In this document: positions 1 to 11,532 of the stretch, in pieces
How the letters are laid out: each line of letters begins with the position of its first letter
How positions within the stretch are numbered: position 1 is the stretch's first letter
Assembly (NCBI RefSeq): GCF_000463015.1
Contig: NC_022247.1
Location: 4,650,001-4,714,000 of the forward strand
DNA: 64,000 bases
Source of the DNA: Variovorax paradoxus B4
Lineage (GTDB): Bacteria > Pseudomonadota > Gammaproteobacteria > Burkholderiales > Burkholderiaceae_C
Direction of reading: 5' to 3'
The notes under the pieces: generated by a model
Told to the model about the DNA's origin: nothing
The model's input: only the letters and a program-made list of their open reading frames with translations
Database searches by the model: none
Position numbers and translations under genes: made by a program

Positions 1-514
1 TGCCGTAGGCCTGCTGCTTTTCCTCGCGCGGCATCTGCGGCAGGTTGATGCCCACCGTCAGGCCCAGGAAGTTGTACAGGCGGCCCATCCACTGGGCGTC
101 GCGGTTGGCCAAGTAGTCATTCACCGTGACCACGTGCACGCCCTTGCCCGACAGCGCGTTCAGGTACACCGGCAGCGTGGCCGTGAGGGTCTTGCCCTCG
201 CCAGTGCGCATTTCGGCGATCTTGCCGTTGTGCAGCGCCATGCCGCCAAGCAGCTGCACATCGAAATGGCGCATCTTCATGACGCGCTTGGAGCCTTCGC
301 GCACGGTGGCGAATGCTTCGGGCAGCAGGGCGTCGAGGCTTTCGCCCTTGGCGATGCGGTCCTTGAACTCCTGGGTCTTGGCGCGCAGCCCATCGTCGCT
401 GAGCTTCTCGAATTCGGGTTCGAGCGCATTGATGCGCTCCACCGTCTTGCGATACTGCTTGAGGAGCCGGTCGTTGCGACTGCCGAAGATCTGGGTCAGG
501 AAGTTGGTTGCCAT
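1..514 (-). CDS. secA: Preprotein translocase ATPase SecA, N-terminal part (cut by window edge)
   Basis: SecA is the motor ATPase that drives unfolded preproteins through the SecYEG channel at the inner membrane. The 171 residues visible begin [16 protein letters not shown] and run through the DEAD-type nucleotide-binding fold: a Q-motif-like [11 protein letters not shown], the Walker A stretch MRTGEGKTL, and [14 protein letters not shown]. These are diagnostic of SecA. The ATG at 514-512 gives the usual SecA N-terminus. About 80% of the gene lies outside the left edge. It is divergent from the DciA-like gene at 710, an arrangement common near secA in beta-proteobacteria. Confidence 0.97.
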   Translation of the reverse strand, partial: MATNFLTQIFGSRNDRLLKQYRKTVERINALEPEFEKLSDDGLRAKTQEFKDRIAKGESLDALLPEAFATVREGSKRVMKMRHFDVQLLGGMALHNGKIAEMRTGEGKTLTATLPVYLNALSGKGVHVVTVNDYLANRDAQWMGRLYNFLGLTVGINLPQMPREEKQQAYG

Positions 515-709
515 TGGCGTGGAGATGGGCGGGCACCTGACACGACAGGCACTGCGACCGGATTCCCTAAGATATGGTGAAAGCAGTTGGGCGCACCTTC
601 TTCGAATGCAAGCTCCGAAGAAAGCAAGCGGCTCCAGACCGGATCTGCCGGCGCAAGCGTCGGCAAACCGGGCATTTTAGCTGTCCTTGTTCCCCCCTCC
701 GGATTACCC

Positions 710-1018
710 ATGAATCGCCGCTCCGTCCCACCCTTCACGTTGCAGCAGGCCGCCGAAGGCTCGCCCACCCTGGCGAGCCTGATCGCCCGTGCGCGCGACG
801 CGAGCGACCGGCTGCGGGCGGTCGAGGGATTGATCCCGCCGGCCATGCGCCCGGCCGTCCAGGCCGGCCCGGCCGAAGGGGACGTGTGGTGCCTGCTGGT
901 CAACGGCAGCGCGGCGGCGGCCAAGCTGCGCCAGCTGTCGCCGATGCTGGTCACCCGGCTGCGCAACAAGGGCTGGGACGTGAACACGATCCGGATCAAG
1001 GTCCAATCCGGGCGCTGA
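710..1018 (+). CDS. DciA-like (DUF721) protein
   Basis: A 102-residue protein starting MNRRSVPPFTLQQAA, with a central GDVWCLLVNGSAAAAKLRQL and a C-terminal basic stretch ending WDVNTIRIKVQSGR. The length, the position beside secA and the strand-loop KH-like tail fit the DUF721/DciA family. DciA assists loading of the replicative helicase DnaB in bacteria that lack DnaC. I chose the ATG at 710 because the upstream open frame is not conserved-looking and begins within spacer sequence. The helicase-loading role is inferred from the family. The short form here holds essentially only the DUF721 core. Confidence 0.75.
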   Translation: MNRRSVPPFTLQQAAEGSPTLASLIARARDASDRLRAVEGLIPPAMRPAVQAGPAEGDVWCLLVNGSAAAAKLRQLSPMLVTRLRNKGWDVNTIRIKVQSGR

Positions 1019-1067
1019 ACGGAAAAGCGGCCGGCCGCGCAAACGGCCCGGCCCATCGGGGCCTGGC

Positions 1068-2051
1068 CTATTGCGGCTGAAGTCCGATGTTGTGCGCCAC
1101 CTTCTGCCAGCGCTCGGCTTCCGCGCGCATGAAAGCCCGCAGCTCGCCCGTGGTGGATCCCTTCAGCTGCACGCCGAGCACGGCCATGCGCTCCTTCACC
1201 GACGGATGGTCCAGTGCCGCGATCGCCTCGCGCCGCAACCGCTCGATCACCTCCAGCGGCGTGGTGGCGGGCGCCACCATGGCCCACCACTGGTCGATCT
1301 CGAGACCCTTGAGTCCGCTCTCCGCCAGGCCAGGCACATCCTTGAGGCCCGGAATGTTCACGCGCTGGGCGCTCGTCACCAGCAGCGGGCGGATCCTGTT
1401 GGCGCCCAGCAGGCTGGAACCGCTGGCCAGCGTCGCGAAGTGCCCGGCCACCGTGCCCGCCGCCACGTCGGTGAGCGCCGGCGCCGAGCCGCGATAGGGA
1501 ACCATGTTGAACTTGATCTTCGTGCGGCTCGCCAGCAGCTCGGCCGCCAGGTGGCTCACCGTGCCGGCGCCGCTGTGCGCGATGGGCGGCGGCATCGGCC
1601 GGGCGGCCGCCGTCCTGATGAAGGTCTTGAAATCGCGGCTGTCGTCGTTCATGCCCGCAAAGAAGACCAGGGGCGAGGTGCCGATCATCGTCACCGGCGT
1701 GAAGTCGCGCAGCAGGTCGTAGGGCAGGCGCGTCGTCACCGCGGGCGCAATGGCGTGCGGCAACTCGACGATGGCCAGCGTGTAGCCGTCGGGCACGGCC
1801 TTGGCCGCTGCATCGGTGCCGATCTGGCCCGCGGCGCCGGGGCGGTTGTCGACGATCACCGAGCTGCCGATCGTCTGGCTCATGCGCTGCGCCATGGCGC
1901 GCGCAATGGCGTCGGTGCTCCCGCCGGCTGCCCACGGCACGATCAGCTTGATGGGTTTGTCGGGAAAGGCCGCCCAGGCGCTCTGCGCCGTGGCGGTGAA
2001 GAGGGCGGCCGAACCGGCAGCCAGGAAGGCGCGGCGTTGCATTGCTTGCAT
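1068..2051 (-). CDS. Bug/TctC-family periplasmic substrate-binding receptor
   Basis: 327 residues. The protein has an N-terminal export signal (two arginines, then the hydrophobic AAGSAALFTATAQSAWA with an AxA cleavage site) and the Bug-family opening FPDKPIKLIVPWAAGG, followed by the second signature VIVDNRPGAAGQIG. Bug receptors bind carboxylates or other small molecules in the periplasm, and some feed tripartite tricarboxylate transporters. The start at 2051 is supported by AAGGA nine bases upstream. The gene lies 31 bp after the PLP enzyme gene on the same strand, so the two are probably co-transcribed and the ligand may be a substrate or product of that enzyme. The ligand cannot be told from sequence. 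Confidence 0.9.
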   Translation of the reverse strand: MQAMQRRAFLAAGSAALFTATAQSAWAAFPDKPIKLIVPWAAGGSTDAIARAMAQRMSQTIGSSVIVDNRPGAAGQIGTDAAAKAVPDGYTLAIVELPHAIAPAVTTRLPYDLLRDFTPVTMIGTSPLVFFAGMNDDSRDFKTFIRTAAARPMPPPIAHSGAGTVSHLAAELLASRTKIKFNMVPYRGSAPALTDVAAGTVAGHFATLASGSSLLGANRIRPLLVTSAQRVNIPGLKDVPGLAESGLKGLEIDQWWAMVAPATTPLEVIERLRREAIAALDHPSVKERMAVLGVQLKGSTTGELRAFMRAEAERWQKVAHNIGLQPQ

Positions 2052-2082
2052 GGTTTCGATTCCTTCTGGGTGGTTCGGACGT

Positions 2083-3300
2083 TCAGACGGCCTGGTCGGG
2101 CCAGCTCGGGTCGCGCGAGGCGTTGGCGGTGAGCATCAGCACCACGTGGGCATCGCCGGCAATGGCGTTGCCCTCGCGCAGCTGGCGCAGGGCATCCAGT
2201 CCGGCCGCTGCGCACAGCTCGGCGCTCACGCCGGCCGCCGTGAGCTTTCGCCGGGCCGCGCGGGCCTGGTCGTCGCTCACCACCACTGCGCCGCCGCCCG
2301 AGGCGACGGCAGCTTGCCACTGCAGGAACGTCACGGTGGCACCGGCGGTGGAGAACTGCGCGGTGTGGCCGGGATACGTGCCGTTGAGCGCATCGCCGGC
2401 CAGCACGCGCGAGAGACGCGCAAAAGGCTCCACCAGCCAGAGCCGCGGCAGGCGCGGGATGCGCCCGGCGGCCAGCAGGTCGCGAAAGCCCGCGTAGATG
2501 CCCCAGGCCAGATCGCCGCGCGCCGTGGGGATCACGATGTGATCGGGCAGGCCGCCCTCGGCCAGGCACTCCAGGGCAATGGGCTTGTAGCCCTCGATCG
2601 CCAGCGGCGCGCTTCCCAATGCGGGCAGGCGGTAATTGGTCAGCGCGAAATACCCTGGATGCTGTGAGCGCTCACGCACGAAAGCCCAGCGGCCGGCGTT
2701 GTCGGAAAAGACGTAGCGCCGGGCACCGAGGGCGTCGAGCTGCCGCGCATAGGCGGGGGGCAGGCCTTCGTAGGTTGCCACTTCGCAGCCCAGGCCCGCG
2801 GCCCACGCATAGTGCGCCGCCGAGATCGCGGCATTGCCCGAAGAGGCCAGCACCAGCGTGTGGGCACCGAAATCCAGCGCCTGGGCCACACCCACCGCGG
2901 TCATGCGGTCCTTATGGGAGCCCGTGGGGTTGCCCGATTCGTCCTTGAGCGCGAGGCGTGCCACGCCGAACTGGCGCGCCAGCTCCGGCATGTCCGCGAG
3001 CGGCGTTCGGCCCTCCCCCAGCGTGAAGCCCGGCGCGTAGGGCATGGGCATGGGGCTGCCGCTGTCGGGCATGTAGCTGGCGCGCAACCCGGCATGAATG
3101 CCCATGCCGCGGCAGGCGGGGCAGCCATCGTTCGCCAATGTGAGCGGATAAGGGGCGTCGCACCGCAGGCACCGGAAGCCTTGCAGGCGAGGGTTTCTCA
3201 CAGGGGGCGGCGTGCGGGCCGGCGCACTACCCGAGGGGTTGGCCGGCGGGCCGGAAAACGGGGCGAACTTGATGTCCAGAATGGGCGCAGGTGTGTTCAC
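2083..3300 (-). CDS. PLP-dependent threonine synthase-like lyase (fold type II)
   Basis: 405 residues. A short zinc-ribbon-like head (CLRCDAP, then CPAC, roughly residues 44-61) precedes a fold type II PLP domain. The PLP lysine is in NPTGSHKDR, and the phosphate-binding loop is LASSGNAAIS. This combination is typical of threonine synthase and related beta-lyases, but here it pairs with a Bug receptor and LysR regulator rather than with thrB or hom, so a catabolic amino-acid lyase is as likely as threonine synthesis. The start is a GTG (3300-3298) without a clear Shine-Dalgarno, so the first residues are uncertain. It is transcribed away from the LysR gene at 3395. Confidence 0.82.
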   Translation of the reverse strand: MNTPAPILDIKFAPFSGPPANPSGSAPARTPPPVRNPRLQGFRCLRCDAPYPLTLANDGCPACRGMGIHAGLRASYMPDSGSPMPMPYAPGFTLGEGRTPLADMPELARQFGVARLALKDESGNPTGSHKDRMTAVGVAQALDFGAHTLVLASSGNAAISAAHYAWAAGLGCEVATYEGLPPAYARQLDALGARRYVFSDNAGRWAFVRERSQHPGYFALTNYRLPALGSAPLAIEGYKPIALECLAEGGLPDHIVIPTARGDLAWGIYAGFRDLLAAGRIPRLPRLWLVEPFARLSRVLAGDALNGTYPGHTAQFSTAGATVTFLQWQAAVASGGGAVVVSDDQARAARRKLTAAGVSAELCAAAGLDALRQLREGNAIAGDAHVVLMLTANASRDPSWPDQAV

Positions 3301-3360
3301 AAGGGTCTTGGCTGGGGAAGTCGTGCCGAAATCTTAGGCATCTGGAAATAAAATAATTCA

Positions 3361-3394
3361 GCTTGAAATACTCAAGCGATAAGAAAACTTATCG
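3361..3394. promoter_or_regulatory. Two adjoining inverted repeats in the LysR/PLP-enzyme divergent promoter
   Basis: The sequence GCTTGA-N5-TCAAGC (3361-3377) abuts CGATAAG-AAAA-CTTATCG (3377-3394), which ends directly at the LysR start codon. Both are perfect dyads in a short 94-bp divergent intergenic region. That is the place and symmetry expected for LysR-type regulator binding and autoregulation. That the regulator binds here is inferred. Confidence 0.55.
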
Positions 3395-4315
3395 ATGCGC
3401 TTCACCGAAATAGAGACGTTCCGGGCCCTGATGCGCGCCGGCTCCACCCGCAAGGCCGCGGCACTGCTGCACGTGACGCAGCCCGCCATCAGCCAGTCGC
3501 TCAAGCGGCTGGAGGCGCAGGCCGGCATGCTCCTGTTCCAGCGCACCGGTGGGCGGCTGGTGCCCACGCCCGAGGCGCGCGCGCTGTGGACAGAAGTGGA
3601 GCGGGTTTTCATCGGCATGGAGGCCATCGAGCACCGCATGCGCAGCCTGCGCGACTTCGGCACCAACCAGCTCGAGCTCAGTTGCTATCCGGCCTTCGGC
3701 CTCGGCTTCATGCCCCGTGCGCTGGAACGCCTGAAGGCGCAGCGCGGCGACAGTCCCTGGCCGCAGGTGTCGCTGCAGGTGCTCAGCTCCAAGGACGTGC
3801 GCGACCGCGTGGCAAAGGGCATCTCGGACTTCGGCCTGATGGCCGACGAACTGCCGCTCGAAGGCATCGATCACTCGACCTTCGCACGGTTTCCCGGCGT
3901 GGTGGTGATGCCGCAAGGCCATGCGCTGGCGCGCTTCAAGCGCGTCGAGCCGGAGCAGCTCGCACAAGTGCCCTTCCTGGCCCTGAATCCCGAAGACCCT
4001 TCGCACCGCGGGCTCGAAACCGCACTGGCCGAACGCGGCGCGGCGCTCCGGGTGACGGTGCAGACGCCCTACGCGGCCAGCGTGTGCGAGATGGCCGTGC
4101 GCGGCCTGGGGGTGGGACTGGTCAACCCGATCACCGCGCTCGACTACGCTGAGCGCGGCCTCGTGGTGCGCCGGCTCTCGGTCGACGTATTCTTTTCCTG
4201 CGTGCTGGCCCTGCCCACGGGCAAGGTGCTGTCCACCACCGCGCGCGACTTTCTTTCGCTCATGCGCCGGCAACTTGCGGAAGACGAGAAGCGCATTCAG
4301 CGCTACCTGCGCTGA
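3395..4315 (+). CDS. LysR-family transcriptional regulator
   Basis: 306 residues with the typical LysR N-terminal winged helix: MRFTEIETFRALMRAGSTRK, then LLHVTQPAISQSLKRLE as the recognition helix (about residues 20-45). An effector-binding domain with two alpha/beta lobes follows. It is divergent from the PLP-lyase and Bug receptor genes, so it most likely controls them in response to their substrate. The start at 3395 has no visible Shine-Dalgarno but gives the canonical LysR N-terminus; a dyad lies directly in front of it, suggesting autoregulation. Confidence 0.93.
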   Translation: MRFTEIETFRALMRAGSTRKAAALLHVTQPAISQSLKRLEAQAGMLLFQRTGGRLVPTPEARALWTEVERVFIGMEAIEHRMRSLRDFGTNQLELSCYPAFGLGFMPRALERLKAQRGDSPWPQVSLQVLSSKDVRDRVAKGISDFGLMADELPLEGIDHSTFARFPGVVVMPQGHALARFKRVEPEQLAQVPFLALNPEDPSHRGLETALAERGAALRVTVQTPYAASVCEMAVRGLGVGLVNPITALDYAERGLVVRRLSVDVFFSCVLALPTGKVLSTTARDFLSLMRRQLAEDEKRIQRYLR

Positions 4316-4327
4316 TTGCGCACCGGC

Positions 4328-5047
4328 CTACTTCCAGGCGAACTCGTGGTTCAGCCCCACGACGAAGCCTCGCACGCCCCGGGGCCCCGTCCTGGAGGCG
4401 CTGACATCCACGCTGACCAGCGGCGTGAGGCTGAAGCGTCCGCCGACGCGCGAGGTCCAGACACCCGACGCGCGGTTGCGCTCCGCGATCAGCGAAACCT
4501 TGTCGTCGAGCGCCCACTCCGCCGCCAGCCCGCCGCGCGGCGTGCGAGCGCCGGTGCCGGTGGCCCAGTCGGCGCCGAGGTTGGCGTGGATCTGCAGGCT
4601 GCCCAGCGGGCGCCATGTGACCGGCAGCACGAACTGGCCACCCGCACGCCCGCCGTGCGTCAGGTCGAACACGGCACCGAGCGACAGGGCCACACTCAGC
4701 GGCGCATCGGCCGCCGGTCCGAAGAAGTTCCATTTGAGCTGCGGGCCCGCGGTGGCCGAATGCGCGCCCTGCGCAGAAAGCCGGTCGATGTTGAACCCCA
4801 GCTCGACGGGCCCGACGCGGCAGGACGGACCGATGTGCAGCCCGGTCACCGGCTCGGGGCCGGTGCGGCCCCACCAGGCTTCGTACTGGCATTGGCCAGC
4901 ATCGAGCAGGCCGGCATCGTCGACGTCGAAATGGCCTGCCGCCCGTGCGCCCGCCGCGCTTGCCAGAAGGCAGGCCGCCACCAGCAACCAGGCGGGTTGC
5001 GGCCATCGAATTGTTGTTCTGCGTCTGTACTTTTTCATCGCCGGCAT
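4328..5047 (-). CDS. Predicted outer-membrane beta-barrel protein
   Basis: 239 residues. The protein begins with basic residues and a hydrophobic signal (WLLVAACLLASAAGARA), followed by alternating amphipathic strands and a C-terminal strand ending GLNHEFAWK, which resembles a beta-barrel of about ten to twelve strands. No enzyme motif is visible. A second ATG at 5038 would give the tidier signal peptide MKKYRRRTTIRW. The left end of an IS1182-type element lies only about 20 bp upstream of the start, so the gene has been cut off from whatever preceded it. Before insertion it would have followed the LuxR-type response regulator by about 69 bp, as the third gene of the kinase-regulator operon. 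Confidence 0.6.
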   Translation of the reverse strand: MPAMKKYRRRTTIRWPQPAWLLVAACLLASAAGARAAGHFDVDDAGLLDAGQCQYEAWWGRTGPEPVTGLHIGPSCRVGPVELGFNIDRLSAQGAHSATAGPQLKWNFFGPAADAPLSVALSLGAVFDLTHGGRAGGQFVLPVTWRPLGSLQIHANLGADWATGTGARTPRGGLAAEWALDDKVSLIAERNRASGVWTSRVGGRFSLTPLVSVDVSASRTGPRGVRGFVVGLNHEFAWK

Positions 5048-5069
5048 CTCGAAGACACGGGCATTCTAG

Positions 5070-6674
5070 GAGCCCGTCGGGCTTAGCAGTCTTCCGGCTG
5101 AAGGCGCTATCCGAGACAATTGCTGCTGCACAACTGAGAGTCCGCCCTGATGAGCCGCTTCGTACCTGTAGACCGAGACACTGCGTACCTGTTGCCGCCG
5201 TCGGTGGACGAATGGTTGCCTGATGATCACTTGGCGCGCTTCGTGGTCGAAGTCATCGAGCAGCTCGATCTGAGTGATCTGACCCGCCAATATGCGGGGC
5301 GAGGCTCGGCCGCTCACCATCCGGCGGTGCTGCTGGGCTTGCTGATCTACGGCTACGCCAACGGCATTCACTCCAGCCGCAAGATCGAGCGCGCGACTTA
5401 CGACTCGGTGGCGTTTCGCTACGTGGCGGCCAATACCCACCCCGATCACGACACGCTGGCGACATTCCGCCGCCGCTTCCTGAAGGAGGTCGAGGCGCTG
5501 TTCGTGCAGGTGCTGGTGCTCGCACGCGAGATGAAGCTGCTCAAGCTCGGCCACATCGCGCTGGACGGCACCAAGATCGGCGCCAGCGCCAGCAAGCACA
5601 AGGCGCTGTCCTGGGCGCACGCCAACAAGATCGAAGCGCAGTTGCGCCGGGAAGTGCAGGCCCTGCTGGCGCTGGCGGAGACCAGCGACCGTACAGCGCT
5701 ACCCGATGGCATGGACGTACCAGCGGAGATTGCCAGGCGTGAAGACCGCCTGAGCGCTATCACGCAGGCCAAGGCCAAGATCGAGCAGCGTGCGGGCGAA
5801 CGCTACCAGGGCGAGCAACAGGAATTCGAGGGCAAGCAGGCCAAGCGCAAGGCATCAACGTGATGCAGGCAAGAAGCCACGCGGCAAGGACCCCGAGCCG
5901 CCCCAGGCCGGCCCCAAGGACGGCGACCAGGTCAACCTCACAGATGAGCAGTCGCGCATCATGCCGGTGTCCGGCGGGGGCTTCGAGCAGAGCTACAACG
6001 CGCAGGCCGGCGTGGACACCGACACGATGATGGTGATCACCGCGCACGTCACGCAGGCGTGTAACGACAAGCGCGAAGTGGTGCCCACGCTCAAGCAAAT
6101 CGATACGCTGCCCGAGGCGTTAGGCACGGTGCACACGCTCATCGCCGACAACGGCTTCTTCAGCCAAGCCAACGTGGTCGCGTGCACGCAGGCGGGGATC
6201 GAGCCGCTGCTGGCGATCAAGCGACAGTCGCATCACGAACCCCTGATGGAGCGATTTGCACCCGACCCCGATGCGCCGCAGACGACAGATGCGGTCGTGA
6301 ATATGGTTCACCGGCTGTCCACGCAAGTCGGCAAGGCACTGTACAAACTGCGCAAGCAGACGGTCGAGCCGGTGTTCGGCATCATCAAGCGGGTGATGGG
6401 CTGGCGTCAGATGAGTATGCGCGGGCTGGCCAAGGCGCAAGGCGAGTGGAACCTCGTGACCATGGCATGGAACATCAAGCGCATGCACGTGCTGCGAGCC
6501 ACTTGAAGGAAAAAAAGTGCGCCCCGATCACGCAAAAATCGAGTCGCCGCGCGACCCCATGCGCCCTCACAGTGCCTCGGCAACCATCAGGGGTGCTCAT
6601 TCAGCCCGACGCCATCCAAAAAACTCCGTCGCTGCCATCATTCAGATTCGTTCGAGCTCAAGTCCGACGGTCTC
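5070..6674 (+). mobile_element. IS1182-family-like insertion sequence, copy 1
   Basis: A 1605-bp element bounded by imperfect terminal inverted repeats, GAGCCCGTCGGGCTT on the left and GAGACCGTCGGACTT read inward from the right (13 of 15 match). It is flanked on both sides by CTAG (5066-5069 and 6675-6678). A second copy at 30749-32353 is identical wherever I compared them, at an offset of 25679 in the same orientation, and is also flanked by CTAG. CTAG is therefore either a duplicated, preferred target or the outermost part of the terminal repeat. The element separates the outer-membrane protein gene from the response regulator gene. Confidence 0.93.
5150..6506 (+). CDS. IS1182-family DDE transposase, split between two reading frames (copy 1)
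   Basis: The first frame (5150-5863) encodes MSRFVPVDRDTAYLLPPSVD, the N-terminal helical region and the first catalytic aspartate in ALDGTKIGAS. Near 5840-5865 the sequence must move to the +1 frame, where homology continues as QRDAGKKPRGKD. That frame has the second aspartate in LIADNGFFS and the glutamate in VEPVFGIIK, ending at 6506. Together the parts make a full-length DDE transposase of about 450 residues. Both IS copies carry the same break, so either it is a programmed frameshift or the copies moved using a transposase supplied in trans. Confidence 0.85.
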
Positions 6675-6725
6675 CTAGGGATGGCGAAAGTCGCCGCGGT
6701 GGCGCGGCGCCTGCCCCGCAGGTTC

Positions 6726-7856
<1,131 letters not shown>

Positions 7857-7862
7857 CTTTTC

Positions 7863-10800
7863 TCAGCCTGCGCTCGTTGCGGCAGCCAGCGCCCGGCTCA
7901 TGGCCTCGAACTGGAACTGGCGCGCGAGCACGCGCTGCGCCTCGGTCCAGGCCAGGCATTCGGGCTGTTCGGCGTCGATCTCGTCGAGCTGGTTCATGAT
8001 GCCGCGAAAGTAGCCCAGGCTCACCGCTTCGTCGAGTGCGCGCAGCCGCGCCAGCGAAGGCGCCAGCATGGCGCGCGCCGCGGCAGCGGGCGCCGGCTTC
8101 GCGGCGGTGTCGGTCCACCGCAGGCCGAGGCGGCGTTCGAGCCAGTCGAGCAGTTCCGTGTGGCGCACCGGCTTGACGAAGAAATCTTCCGGCGCAATGC
8201 CCACGTCGTTCTCCAGGCCCTTGTCAAAGGCATTGGCCGAGACGATGGCCACGCAGGCATCGGCCAGCCCGAGCTTGCGCGCGCGGCGGATCGTCTCCCA
8301 GCCATCGATGCCCGGCATCGCGAGGTCGACGAACATCGCATCGGGGCGGTAGCCGGCCGCGATGAGGTCGAGCGCGTCGTGGCCGCTGGCGGCGCTGCGC
8401 AGGTCGAAGCCGAGCGGCGCCAGAACGTGGCCCAGCAGGTCGCGGTCGGCCTCCTCGTTGTCGACCACCAGCAGCCGCCGGCGCGGGCCTTCGTAGCCGC
8501 GCCGCGCACGCTGCACCGGCACCGGCCGGCCCGAGGCGCCCACCGTGTCGTGCACGCGCGGCAGGAAGAGCCGCACGCAGAAGAGCGACCCTTCCCCCGG
8601 CGTGCTGCGCACCTTCATCTCGCCGCCCATCAGGTCGGTCAGCATCTTGGCGATGGTGAGGCCCAGCCCCGCGCCGGGCGTGGATGCCGCGGCCGCATCG
8701 CCGCGCGTGAAGGGCTCGAAGATGCGCTCGATGTCCTCGGCCGTCATGCCGGGGCCGGTGTCCTCGATCTCGACCGAGGCGAATTCGCGCGCATAAGAAA
8801 GCCGCAGCCTCACCTCGCCCGCGGCCGTGAACTTGATGGCATTGCCCAGCAGATTGATGAGGATCTGGCACACCCGCTTCTCGTCGGCGCGCACCACCTC
8901 GGGCAAGGTGCCCGTGGTCTCGAAGCGGAAGCGCAGCCCCTTCTCGGCCGCCTGCAGTTCGAACATGTCGGCCAGCTCGCGCAGGGTGTCTGCAAAGCGC
9001 ATGGGCCTTGCATGCAGCGTGAGCTTGCCGGCCTCGATGTGCGCAATGGCCAACGTGCCTTCGATGAGCGACAGCAGATGCTCGCCGCCGCGCTTGATCA
9101 CCGCCACGGCTTGCTGGCGATGCGGTGGCACGGACTGATCCTCGCCCATCAGCTGCGCGTAGCCCAGGATGCTGTTGAGCGGTGTGCGCAGCTCGTGGCT
9201 GATGGCGCTGATGTAGCGGCTCTTGGCCTGGTTGGCCTGGTCGGCGGCGCGGCGGGCCTGCTCGGCCGCGAGCTTGGCCTGCTCGGCGACTTCGCGCGCT
9301 TCCTCCGCCGTCTGCTTGGCCGATTGCAATGCCCGGTCGGTGGCGCGGTGCAGCTCGATCTCGCGCATCAGCAGATGGGTCTGGCGGTTCGATTCTTCCT
9401 GCGCGACTCTCCGGCTCTGGTGCGCCAGCACCAGCCACCAGGCCACCACGCCCGCAATCACCAGCAGCGCCATGTACGCCTTGAGAAACCCCGAGCGCAA
9501 TGCCGACTGCTGCACGCCGGCCAGCGCCTCGGCCACCTCGGACTGCGACTGCGAGGCCAGCTGCAGCGCGCTCTCGCCCAATGCGCGCAGCTCCTGCTGG
9601 TAGAGCACGCCGAACACCACCGCCAGCACCGGCACGATGATCAGCATCAGCAGCAGGAAGTGTCCCAGGCCGGTGTCGAGATAGCGCCAGCTGAAGCGTG
9701 GCAGCAGCCAGCGCAGCACCGACGACCATTGGGCCGACAGGCTCGCATGCGGCTTGCACAGGTCGCCGCAGCGCGCGTCGAGCGTGCAGCACAGCGAGCA
9801 GATCGCGCCCTGGTAGGCCGGGCAGTGGGCCATGTCGGGGCCTTCGTACTCGCGCTCGCAGATCACGCAGTGCTGCACCTTGAGGCGCCAATAGCTGCCT
9901 TCCGCGCCGCCCTCGTCCACGGCGTGCTCGACCCGTGCCCAGCGCACCGCGCGCGGGCCCGCGGCCGGTACAAAGGCGACCGCGCCATGGCCGGCCGATC
10001 CCCGTGCCAGGTAGTACTTGCCGCCCGTCGCCCAGGCCAGCAGCGGCGAAACCACCAGCGCCGTGCCCAGCGCAATGAGCGCCGAGAAGGCCTGCGCCAG
10101 CGGCCCGAAAACGCCCAGGTGGGCGGTGATCGACAGCACCGAGGCCAGCGCCATCGCGCCGACGCCCACCGGATTGATGTCCCACAGGTGGGCCCGCTTG
10201 AACTCGATGCCCGGCGGCGACAGGCCCAGCGGCTTGTTGATGACCAGGTCGGCCACCACCGCCATCATCCAGGCGATGGCGATGTTGGCGAACAGGCCGA
10301 GCACGTCGCCCAGCGCCTCGAAAACGTTCATCTCCATCAGCATGAAGGCGATGAGCGCGTTGAACACCACCCACACCACGCGCCCCGGATGGCTGTGCGC
10401 CACGCGCGAGAAGAAGTTGCTCCAGGCCAGCGAGCCCGCATAGGCGTTGGTGACGTTGATCTTGAGCTGCGAGATCACCACGAACAGCGCGGTCGCGGCC
10501 ACGGCCCAGCCGTAGTTCGGAAACACGTACTCGTAGGCCGCCAGGTACATCTGGTTCGGGTCGACCGCGCGCTCGACCGGCACCATGTGCGTGATCGCCA
10601 GATAGGCCAGCAGCGCCCCGCCCAGCATCTTGAGCACGCCCAGCACCACCCAGCCCGGCCCGCCCGCCAGCACGCCGGCCCACCAGCGCCGGGCGCCCGC
10701 GGCCGTTCGCGCGGGCATGAAGCGCAGGTAGTCGGCCTGCTCCCCCATCTGGGTGATCAGCGCGATGCCGACCGTCAACGCAGCGCCAAACAGGTGCAGG

Positions 10801-11510
10801 TCGAAGCCCTTGGCGCCAGTCTTCACACCGTTGTAGTGCACGATGCCCGCAAACGCACCAGGATCGCGCACCAGCACGAAGACAAAGGGCACCACCAGCA
10901 TCACCAGCCACAGCGGCTGGGTCCACAGCTGCAGACGGCTGATGGCCGATACGCCGTGGGTGACCAGCGGAATCACCACCAGCGCGCACACCAGGTAGCC
11001 CCACACCGGCGGCACGCCGAGCGCGAGTTCGAGCGCGTAGGCCATCACCGCCGCCTCGAGCGCGAAGAAGATGAAGGTGAACGAGGCGTAGATCAGCGAA
11101 GTGAGCGTGGAGCCGATGTAGCCGAAGCCCGCGCCGCGCGTCAGCAGGTCCATGTCGACGCCATAGCGCGCGGCATACACGCTGATCGGCACGCCGGCCA
11201 GGAAGATGATGAGCCCCGTCGCCACGATGGCCCAGAACGCGTTGGCGAAGCCGTACTGCACCAGCAGCGTCGCACCGACCGCCTCCAGTATCAGGAACGA
11301 CGCCGCCCCGAACGCCGTGTTGGCTACGCGCCATTCGGACCACTTGCGAAAGCGCTGCGGCGTGTAGCGCAGCGCATAGTCCTCGAGCGTCTCGCTCGCC
11401 ACCCAGCTGTTGTAGTCGCGCCGCACCTTGACGATGCGCTGGGGCGCGTCGTCGGGGCTGGGGGTGGCGGCGTCGGGGTTCACACCGTTTCGGTGCATCT
11501 TTCGTGCCAT
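7863..11510 (-). CDS. NCS1 permease-hybrid histidine kinase fusion (transporter-like sensor)
   Basis: 1215 residues in one frame. Residues 60-500 are a complete 12-helix NCS1 (cytosine/purine/allantoin/hydantoin) permease-like domain. Residues 548-585 form a cysteine-rich segment ([23 protein letters not shown]; eight Cys), possibly metal-binding. Two more helices (about 615-640 and 673-695) and a coiled coil (700-765) lead to the kinase: H-box ISHELRTP with H772, N-box NLLGNAIKF, a GLGLTIAK G-box, then a receiver with D1062 and K1113. It resembles transporter-kinase sensors such as CbrA but uses an NCS1 module. It probably senses or transports a nitrogenous ring compound or its breakdown product. 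It is divergent from ureA with a 93-bp gap. The start at 11510 lacks a clear Shine-Dalgarno; ATG 11498 is an alternative. Confidence 0.9.
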   Translation of the reverse strand: MARKMHRNGVNPDAATPSPDDAPQRIVKVRRDYNSWVASETLEDYALRYTPQRFRKWSEWRVANTAFGAASFLILEAVGATLLVQYGFANAFWAIVATGLIIFLAGVPISVYAARYGVDMDLLTRGAGFGYIGSTLTSLIYASFTFIFFALEAAVMAYALELALGVPPVWGYLVCALVVIPLVTHGVSAISRLQLWTQPLWLVMLVVPFVFVLVRDPGAFAGIVHYNGVKTGAKGFDLHLFGAALTVGIALITQMGEQADYLRFMPARTAAGARRWWAGVLAGGPGWVVLGVLKMLGGALLAYLAITHMVPVERAVDPNQMYLAAYEYVFPNYGWAVAATALFVVISQLKINVTNAYAGSLAWSNFFSRVAHSHPGRVVWVVFNALIAFMLMEMNVFEALGDVLGLFANIAIAWMMAVVADLVINKPLGLSPPGIEFKRAHLWDINPVGVGAMALASVLSITAHLGVFGPLAQAFSALIALGTALVVSPLLAWATGGKYYLARGSAGHGAVAFVPAAGPRAVRWARVEHAVDEGGAEGSYWRLKVQHCVICEREYEGPDMAHCPAYQGAICSLCCTLDARCGDLCKPHASLSAQWSSVLRWLLPRFSWRYLDTGLGHFLLLMLIIVPVLAVVFGVLYQQELRALGESALQLASQSQSEVAEALAGVQQSALRSGFLKAYMALLVIAGVVAWWLVLAHQSRRVAQEESNRQTHLLMREIELHRATDRALQSAKQTAEEAREVAEQAKLAAEQARRAADQANQAKSRYISAISHELRTPLNSILGYAQLMGEDQSVPPHRQQAVAVIKRGGEHLLSLIEGTLAIAHIEAGKLTLHARPMRFADTLRELADMFELQAAEKGLRFRFETTGTLPEVVRADEKRVCQILINLLGNAIKFTAAGEVRLRLSYAREFASVEIEDTGPGMTAEDIERIFEPFTRGDAAAASTPGAGLGLTIAKMLTDLMGGEMKVRSTPGEGSLFCVRLFLPRVHDTVGASGRPVPVQRARRGYEGPRRRLLVVDNEEADRDLLGHVLAPLGFDLRSAASGHDALDLIAAGYRPDAMFVDLAMPGIDGWETIRRARKLGLADACVAIVSANAFDKGLENDVGIAPEDFFVKPVRHTELLDWLERRLGLRWTDTAAKPAPAAAARAMLAPSLARLRALDEAVSLGYFRGIMNQLDEIDAEQPECLAWTEAQRVLARQFQFEAMSRALAAATSAG

Positions 11511-11532
11511 CCATACGTCTTTTGGCGAACAC

